From positions 62,001 through 126,000 of the forward strand of contig JANPBM010000004.1 of the NCBI GenBank assembly GCA_031430435.1: a DNA stretch of 64,000 nt, written 5' to 3'. A program made the translations under genes and the position numbers. Positions within the stretch are counted from its first letter, which is position 1. Every line of letters begins with the position of its first letter. The stretch is from JANNVK01 sp031430435 (GTDB taxonomy: Bacteria > Acidobacteriota > Blastocatellia > Pyrinomonadales > Pyrinomonadaceae). The notes beneath the pieces are model-generated. The model was not told the DNA's origin and made no database searches. It saw only the letters and a list, made by a program, of their open reading frames with translations. Shown here in pieces: positions 59,868-64,000 of this stretch.

Positions 59868-62615
59868 ATGACACACAATTTATTTAACACGCGACAAACC
59901 TTCAAAACCGGCAATGGTACGGACGGAACATATTATTCGCTTCCGCAACTGGAAAAAGAAGGCGTGGCGAAAATTTCGCGATTGCCGATTTCGATTCGCA
60001 TCGTTTTAGAATCAGTTTTGCGTAATTTCGATAACGGCAAAAAAGTTTCCGAAGACGCAGTTCGTCAAATTGCGAATTGGAAAGCAAACGGCGAACGGAC
60101 TGATGAAGTTCCATTTGTCGTCGCACGCGTTGTTTTGCAAGATTTTACGGGCGTTCCGCTGCTTGTGGATTTAGCCGCAATGCGTTCGACCGTCTCGAAT
60201 TTGGGCAAAGACGCAAGCGTAATTGAACCGCTGGTGCCGGTTGATTTGGTGATTGACCACAGCGTTCAGGTCGATTATTCGGGCAGTGCGGAAGCATACA
60301 CTGCAAATATGGAAATCGAATTTGAACGCAATGCCGAGCGTTATAAATTCCTCAAATGGGGAACGCAAGCCTTTGATTCGTTTAAGGTTGTGCCGCCCGG
60401 AATCGGGATTGTTCACCAAGTAAATATGGAATATTTGGCGAAAGGCGTGTTTGAACGAGGCGGCGTTTATTTCCCCGACACTTTGGTCGGAACTGATTCG
60501 CATACGACAATGATTAACGGTTTGGGCATTGTCGGTTGGGGCGTTGGCGGAATTGAAGCCGAAGCGGGAATGCTCGGTCAGCCCGTTTATTTTTTAACGC
60601 CTGATGTTGTCGGCGTAAATTTGAAAGGAAAATTGAGCGAAGGAATGACGGCAACTGATTTGGTTTTAACAGTTACGGAAATGCTCAGAGCCGCAAAAGT
60701 TGTCGGAAAATTTGTCGAATTTTACGGCGAAGGTGCCGGAAGTTTAGCCGCAACTGATCGTGCGACAATCGCAAATATGGCTCCCGAATATGGTGCAACG
60801 ATGGGATTTTTTGGCGTTGACGAGAAAACGCTCGACTATTTTACAGCGACCGGACGCAGCGAAGCGGACGTTGAAACAATCCGCAGTTATTACAAATCGC
60901 AAGAAATGTTCGGCATTCCGCAAGTCGGCGAAGTTGATTATACGGTCAGTTTAGAACTTGATTTAGCCACGATTAAGCCATCGCTCGCAGGTCCGAAACG
61001 TCCGCAAGACCGCATCGAATTATCGAATATGAAATCGAAATTCGCGGAATTATTTTCAAAACCTGTTGCCGACAGCGGTTACGCGAAAAATGCCGACGAT
61101 TTAGCGAAACGAATTCCAATCACGCTTGGAGCGGCGAGCGGAAAACGCCATTTGCCGATGTATGGCGAAACGCAAACGAGCGTTCAAAACGCCGAAGTCG
61201 GAAACGGCGATGTTTTAATCGCGGCGATTACGAGTTGCACAAACACATCAAATCCGAGCGTTATGTTAGCCGCCGGAATTGTTGCAAAGAAATCAGTTGA
61301 ACGCGGAATGAAGATTTCGCCGACGGTCAAAACGTCGCTTGGTCCGGGTTCGCGGGTTGTTACGGAATATCTGGAAAAGACAAATTTGCAAACATTTCTC
61401 GATCAACTCGGCTTTCAAACGGTCGGTTACGGATGCACAACTTGCATCGGAAATTCGGGTCCGCTTGAGCCGAATATCGAAAAAGCGATTGTCGATAATG
61501 ATTTAATCGCGGCTTCGGTTTTGTCTGGAAACCGCAATTTTGAAGCCCGCGTTCATCAAAATATCAAGGCAAATTTCCTTGCTTCGCCGCCGCTCGTGGT
61601 CGCGTATGCACTCGCGGGAACGGTCAACAAAGATTTGTCGAAAGACGCGATTGGAACAGACAGAGACGGTAACGATGTTTATTTGAAAGACATTTGGGCA
61701 TCGGCTGAGGAAGTTTCATCGTTGATGCAATCGGCGATGGATGCGGAAACATTCAAGCGTTTATACGGCGAATTTGCCGAACAAAATCCGTTGTGGAACG
61801 CGATTCCATCGAGCGTTGGTGCGATTTACGAATGGGACGAAAGTTCGACATACATTCAAAATCCGCCGTTTTTTGAAAACTTCACAATGGAAACTGGGCA
61901 ATTTTCAAACATCAACGGAGCAAGAGCGTTGGCGATTTTCGGCGATTCGGTAACGACCGATCACATTTCGCCCGCCGGAGCAATCAAGCCGAATTCGCCT
62001 GCCGGAAAGTATTTGCAGGAAAAAGGCGTGGCGGTTGAAGATTTTAATTCCTACGGTTCGCGTCGCGGAAACGACCGCGTTATGCTGCGTGGAACTTTCG
62101 CCAATGTCCGCATCAAAAATCTGTTAGTTTCACCGAAAGAAGGCGGTTTGACGATTGAACAACCAAGCGGAAACGAAACATTTATCTACGATGCGGCAAT
62201 GAAATATAAAGCCGACAATGTTCCGACCGTCATTTTCGGCGGACAAGAATACGGCACCGGAAGTTCACGCGATTGGGCGGCAAAAGGCACATATTTGATG
62301 GGCGTAAAAGCCGTCATCACGCAATCGTTTGAACGGATTCACCGCTCAAACTTAGTCGGAATGGGCGTGTTGCCGCTTCAATTCAAAGACGGCGTAAATG
62401 CAAACACGTTAAAATTGAACGGCACGGAAACCTTTGATTTATCAGGCTTAGACGGCGAAGTTTCACCGCGTCAAGATGTTACGCTAACGGTAAATCGGGC
62501 TGACGGAACGAGCGAAAATGTCGCGTTGACTTTGCGAATCGATACCCCGATCGAGCTTGAATATTACAAAGGCGGCGGAATTTTGCAATATGTTTTACGA
62601 CAGATTTTGAGTTAG
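59868..62615 (+). CDS. acnA: Aconitate hydratase A
   Basis: 915 residues of the AcnA/IRP1 type. Cluster ligands are visible: ITSCTNTSNPSVMLAAG (Cys) and GYGCTTCIGNSGPL (two Cys) for the [4Fe-4S]. The N-terminal GVPLLVDLAAMR and DLVIDHSVQVD, and the C-terminal swivel segment GTGSSRDWAAKGTYLMGV, complete the family. It isomerises citrate to isocitrate in the TCA cycle. It is divergent from the BMC peptides, with operator-like palindromes between. Its last twelve codons are repeated beyond the toxin-antitoxin genes (63125-63160), indicating an insertion at the 3' end. No clear ribosome binding site is visible. Confidence 0.96.
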   Translation: MTHNLFNTRQTFKTGNGTDGTYYSLPQLEKEGVAKISRLPISIRIVLESVLRNFDNGKKVSEDAVRQIANWKANGERTDEVPFVVARVVLQDFTGVPLLVDLAAMRSTVSNLGKDASVIEPLVPVDLVIDHSVQVDYSGSAEAYTANMEIEFERNAERYKFLKWGTQAFDSFKVVPPGIGIVHQVNMEYLAKGVFERGGVYFPDTLVGTDSHTTMINGLGIVGWGVGGIEAEAGMLGQPVYFLTPDVVGVNLKGKLSEGMTATDLVLTVTEMLRAAKVVGKFVEFYGEGAGSLAATDRATIANMAPEYGATMGFFGVDEKTLDYFTATGRSEADVETIRSYYKSQEMFGIPQVGEVDYTVSLELDLATIKPSLAGPKRPQDRIELSNMKSKFAELFSKPVADSGYAKNADDLAKRIPITLGAASGKRHLPMYGETQTSVQNAEVGNGDVLIAAITSCTNTSNPSVMLAAGIVAKKSVERGMKISPTVKTSLGPGSRVVTEYLEKTNLQTFLDQLGFQTVGYGCTTCIGNSGPLEPNIEKAIVDNDLIAASVLSGNRNFEARVHQNIKANFLASPPLVVAYALAGTVNKDLSKDAIGTDRDGNDVYLKDIWASAEEVSSLMQSAMDAETFKRLYGEFAEQNPLWNAIPSSVGAIYEWDESSTYIQNPPFFENFTMETGQFSNINGARALAIFGDSVTTDHISPAGAIKPNSPAGKYLQEKGVAVEDFNSYGSRRGNDRVMLRGTFANVRIKNLLVSPKEGGLTIEQPSGNETFIYDAAMKYKADNVPTVIFGGQEYGTGSSRDWAAKGTYLMGVKAVITQSFERIHRSNLVGMGVLPLQFKDGVNANTLKLNGTETFDLSGLDGEVSPRQDVTLTVNRADGTSENVALTLRIDTPIELEYYKGGGILQYVLRQILS

Positions 62616-62624
62616 TAATGAATT

Positions 62625-62915
62625 ATGGAAGATGAGTTTTTTGAATGGAATGACGAAAAAGCAGATTCTAATTTGAGGAAACACGGTATTTCCTTTGAAG
62701 AAGCAAAATCTGTTTTTTATGACTCTCTTTCGGTTACAATTCCTGATATTTTACATTCAACAGAAGAGTGTCGCTTTATTATTACAGGTTATTCGGACGA
62801 GCAACGACAGATAGTTGTTGCTCATACTGATAGAAATGATAAAATCAGGATAATTTCGGCAAGATTGGCAACGCCGAGTGAAAGAAAAAAATATGAGCAA
62901 AAAACAGACAGATAA
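62625..62915 (+). CDS. BrnT-family ribonuclease toxin
   Basis: 96 residues with the BrnT signature: EDEFFEWNDEKADSNLRKHGISFEEAKSVFYD at the N-terminus and REITIGYSDEQR-type strands (FIITGYSDEQRQIVVAHTDRNDKIRIISARLATPSERKKYE). Family members cleave mRNA and are inhibited by a partner DNA-binding antitoxin. It starts 9 nt after the aconitase stop and overlaps its antitoxin by 23 nt. The pair looks newly inserted: composition is more A/T-rich than acnA and the acnA 3' end is duplicated around it. Confidence 0.9.
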   Translation: MEDEFFEWNDEKADSNLRKHGISFEEAKSVFYDSLSVTIPDILHSTEECRFIITGYSDEQRQIVVAHTDRNDKIRIISARLATPSERKKYEQKTDR

Positions 62916-63108
62916 AGATGAAATGCTTGATGAATATGATTTCAGTAACGGAGTTCGCGGCAAATATGTCAGTCGTTTGTTGAAAAACCAAAATGTTATT
63001 GTGCTTGAGCCTGATGTCGCCAAAGTATTTACTGATTCTGAATCCGTAAATTTGGCATTGCGTGGTTTATTGCCGATTATTCGGCATCAAGCAGAAAAAG
63101 TTAATTAG
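62893..63108 (+). CDS. BrnA-like antitoxin
   Basis: About 71 residues from the ATG at 62893 (MSKKQTDK), which overlaps the toxin end by 23 nt. The sequence has the common antitoxin core YDFSNGVRGKYVSRL then VIVLEPDVAKVFTDSESVNLALRGLL, which resembles MazE/AbrB or ribbon-helix-helix antitoxin partners of BrnT-type toxins. It would bind and neutralise the toxin and repress the operon. An upstream ATG at 62878 is possible but worse. Confidence 0.8.
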   Translation: MSKKQTDKDEMLDEYDFSNGVRGKYVSRLLKNQNVIVLEPDVAKVFTDSESVNLALRGLLPIIRHQAEKVN

Positions 63109-63124
63109 CGGGCTGATAAGCGAA

Positions 63125-63160
63125 ATTTTGCAATACGTTTTGCGGCAAATTTTGAGTTAA
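63125..63160 (+). repeat. acnA: Duplicate of the last 12 codons of acnA (displaced 3' end)
   Basis: The 36 nt encode ILQYVLRQILS and a stop, the same as the acnA end at 62580-62615. Codons differ only synonymously at five positions (TAT/TAC, TTA/TTG, CGA/CGG, CAG/CAA, TAG/TAA). No start precedes it, so it is a leftover rather than a gene. The acnA-like terminator follows directly. Confidence 0.92.
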
Positions 63161-63173
63161 TAATCACACTTAC

Positions 63174-63204
63174 AAAGGCAAACCGGTCGGGTTTGCCTTT
63201 TTTT
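63174..63204 (+). terminator. Terminator, probably original to acnA
   Basis: Stem AAAGGCAAAC (63174-63183) and GTTTGCCTTT (63191-63200) with a T run, 14 nt after the displaced acnA end. Confidence 0.85.
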
Positions 63205-63223
63205 ATTCGGTCGAATAAAATTC

Positions 63224-63254
63224 TTGACCCGTTACACTCTTTTTATGATATAAA
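63224..63254 (+). promoter_or_regulatory. Candidate promoter of the thioredoxin-like gene
   Basis: TTGACC (63224-63229) and TATAAA (63249-63254) with a long 19-nt spacer, about 50 nt before the ATG. Confidence 0.4.
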
Positions 63255-63302
63255 TTTCCATAGTATTTAATTCAAACTTTAAATTTACGAGATTAAAATG
63301 TT

Positions 63303-64000
63303 ATGAAAAAGTTTATTATTTTTGCGGTGCTCATCACAGCTTTCGCAAATTACGCGGTAAATGCCCAAACGGAAGCGATTGTTTGGGAGAAGGATTTTAA
63401 GAAAGCTCAGGCTTTGGCGCGCAAAACGGGCAAGCCGATGTTGTTGGATTTTACGGCGGTGTGGTGTAAACCTTGCTTGGCGATGGATAAAGAATTTTGG
63501 ATTTTGGATGACGTTGCCAAAGCCGTAAAACCTTTTATTGCCGTTAAACTGGATTTTGACAGCGAGCAAGGATTAGCTTCCAAATATCGTACAACGGCGA
63601 TTCCGTATGTTGTTTTTACCGATCCGTTGGGCAATATGATTACGTTCAGACGCGGTTTCGGAAGCAAAAATATAAAGGAGTTAAATCTTATTTTTAACGA
63701 AATGCCAAAAGATTTTTCCGCGTTGTTACCCGCTTACGAAGCCGTCGAAGCCGACAAAAACGACGGTGCGGCGTGGTTACAAATTGCCGATGCTTATCGC
63801 GGGGCAAATATGCTTCGGTTAAGTTGCGATTTTTATAAAAAAGCCCTGAAAACTACGGTTATTCAAAACGACGCGGAGAAAAAAGAGCGAGTTACGGCAA
63901 TCATCGGCATCAATTATTATGCGATTCAAGATCACGAAGCCGCCGCCGACACTTTGGGCGATTACCTGAAAACATTTCCGCAAGGTAAAAGCAGAGAAAC
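63303..64000 (+). CDS. Exported thioredoxin-fold protein with TPR tail (partial)
   Basis: The frame opens at ATG 63303 and runs to the right edge (about 232 residues seen). Signal peptide (FIIFAVLITAFANYAVNAQ), then a thioredoxin domain with LLDFTAVWCKPCLAMDKEF (CKPC active site) and cis-Pro TTAIPYVVFTDPLG. Helical repeats resembling TPR follow (from about residue 135: LLPAYEAVEADKNDGAAW). It is a periplasmic thiol-disulfide or DsbD-like interaction protein. The C-terminus is not in the window. Confidence 0.85.
   Translation, partial: MKKFIIFAVLITAFANYAVNAQTEAIVWEKDFKKAQALARKTGKPMLLDFTAVWCKPCLAMDKEFWILDDVAKAVKPFIAVKLDFDSEQGLASKYRTTAIPYVVFTDPLGNMITFRRGFGSKNIKELNLIFNEMPKDFSALLPAYEAVEADKNDGAAWLQIADAYRGANMLRLSCDFYKKALKTTVIQNDAEKKERVTAIIGINYYAIQDHEAAADTLGDYLKTFPQGKSRE

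Noticed and set aside
1..64000. tRNA, rRNA or tmRNA genes
   Set aside because: None of the intergenic stretches showed a cloverleaf or conserved rRNA sequence by eye; a covariance-model scan was not possible.

Overview
The window most likely comes from an Acidobacteriota genome, probably class Blastocatellia. Pointers are a VWFA-related protein of the type common in acidobacteria (16413-17651), a very large Oar-like TonB-dependent receptor with an N-terminal carboxypeptidase-regulatory domain, a bacillithiol enzyme (BshC), type IV pilus PilT, many Sec-exported proteins of unknown function, and moderate G+C (about 40 percent by eye). No rRNA, tRNA or CRISPR array was seen. The taxonomic call is inference from gene content.

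Region 1 (1-15.3 kb, all minus strand) is a catabolic block. It runs from a SnoaL-like protein (15237) through an acyl-CoA ligase, ACMSD-like amidohydrolase, cupin, GntR/UTRA regulator, isocitrate-lyase-superfamily enzyme, dihydropyrimidinase-like hydrolase, MFS carrier, YciI protein, two exported or membrane proteins, HyuB, Uma2 nuclease and isochorismatase-type amidase to a GNAT. It reads as uptake and stepwise hydrolysis of a cyclic amide or ureide followed by C-C cleavage or CoA activation, under GntR control. The ligase is broken by a 7-bp tandem repeat, and a REP-associated (RAYT) transposase with hairpin arrays sits inside the block.

Region 2 (15.3-24.6 kb) holds exported proteins, an AlbA/Schlafen-type ATPase, HIT hydrolase, HU, ribosomal protein S1 with a long leader, a glycine-rich small protein, PilT and a LexA-like regulator whose catalytic Ser is replaced by Ala. 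Region 3 (24.7-35.5 kb) has a Tae4-like peptidoglycan amidase gene overlapped by a small exported protein (probable effector-immunity pair), two TlpA-like lipoproteins, a triple-FHA ABC transporter, ArgH, a PIG-L deacetylase, a NUDIX hydrolase and a frameshifted GDSL hydrolase.

Region 4 (35.5-46.9 kb) has a TonB receptor, a 40-residue membrane peptide and a sodium:solute symporter in one operon, then MutL, and a peroxide-defence set (PerR/Fur-like regulator, KatB-like exported catalase, AnkB-like ankyrin protein) with matching operator palindromes, followed by BshC. Region 5 (47-58.5 kb) has a BNR propeller protein, an outer-membrane barrel protein, glutamate dehydrogenase, LarE, TPR and coiled-coil exported proteins and pyrimidine-nucleoside phosphorylase. 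Region 6 (58.5-64 kb) has a lone bacterial-microcompartment shell protein preceded by two tiny membrane peptides and divergent from aconitase, with three copies of a 15-bp operator-like palindrome between them. A BrnT-type toxin-antitoxin pair is inserted at the 3' end of aconitase, which left two synonymous copies of the gene's last twelve codons.

A second layer runs across the window: degenerate heptamer tandem repeats in intergenic gaps, signal peptides and protein linkers. In at least two places they set or break a reading frame.
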